In this document: piece by piece, positions 51,526 to 51,551 of the stretch | Position numbering within the stretch: position 1 is the stretch's first letter | Layout of the letters: each line of letters starts with the position of its first letter | Notes under the pieces: generated by a model | Seen by the model: only the letters and a program-made list of their open reading frames with translations | The model's database searches: none | Told to the model about the DNA's origin: nothing | NCBI GenBank assembly: GCA_030148775.1 | Contig: JASBST010000033.1 | Coordinates: 1 to 51,551 of the forward strand | Length of the DNA stretch: 51,551 nucleotides | Source: Thiogranum sp. | GTDB taxonomy: Bacteria > Pseudomonadota > Gammaproteobacteria > DSM-19610 | Reading direction: 5' to 3' | Translations under genes and position numbers: made by a program

Positions 51526-51551
51526 GAGTAGTTTCGGTAGTGCGGATGGCC

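Overview
The window is 51.5 kb of GC-rich, densely coding chromosome from a gammaproteobacterium. The Crp, SpeD, RhlB-TrxA-Rho, LipB-LipA, Coq7 and type II secretion genes all look gammaproteobacterial. Crp next to an OsmC/YhfA gene, rhlB divergent from trxA-rho, and ybeD-lipB-lipA are orders also found in E. coli. A Blh-type persulfide dioxygenase and several rhodanese proteins fit a Chromatiales/Ectothiorhodospiraceae-like sulfur-metabolising lineage, but that placement is inference. I see no insertion sequence, phage or CRISPR array; this is mostly core chromosome with a few unusual cassettes.

Layout. 1-5850: tryptophan genes trpE, trpG, trpD, trpC, interrupted between trpE and trpG by a 62-residue Tat-signal protein and a GMC oxidoreductase. 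5859-11284: crp, OsmC-family gene, VOC protein, speD, coq7, gamma-carbonic anhydrase, then rho and trxA on the minus strand. 11521-18795: rhlB, then gspCDEF. 18956-24823: a STAS-like protein, a uracil-DNA glycosylase family gene, ybeD-lipB-lipA (lipA carries an in-frame amber codon), a glycosyltransferase-like gene resembling the N-terminal half of plant L-arabinokinase overlapping a VTC2/GDP-hexose phosphorylase-like gene, a hypothetical gene and ycgL. 24775-31521: orphan mlaC, xthA, an M16C metalloprotease, zapE and a DUF2914 protein. 31497-38539: envelope and hypothetical proteins, a PilZ protein, a DUF465/YdcH gene that seems to start at ATT, a sulfur cassette (persulfide dioxygenase plus double cyclic-nucleotide/rhodanese protein), small conserved genes and a lone Xre/ParS-type antitoxin-like gene. 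38578-46178: CPA2 antiporter, DUF2007, DUF815 ATPase, uup, a membrane protein with a helix-hairpin-helix end, cupin, VOC, metallo-hydrolase, mug. 46237-51525: an EamA transporter behind a possible attenuator, a lipoprotein, a small secreted protein, a sulfurtransferase, a YbaK-type deacylase, UDP-glucose dehydrogenase and tRNA-Tyr.

How the genes work together. The trp genes make indole-glycerol phosphate from chorismate; trpF, trpB and trpA are not here. Three base-repair enzymes (UDG family, Mug, ExoIII) are scattered. The sulfur genes (Blh-type dioxygenase, cNMP-rhodanese, two-domain sulfurtransferase) suggest persulfide handling. The GspC-F genes are the inner-membrane and outer-membrane core of a type II system whose pseudopilin genes lie elsewhere.

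The most notable points are the amber codon in lipA, the arabinokinase-N/VTC2-like pair, the Tat/GMC insertion in the trp cluster, the mutually exclusive hairpins before the EamA gene, and the ATT start of the DUF465 gene.
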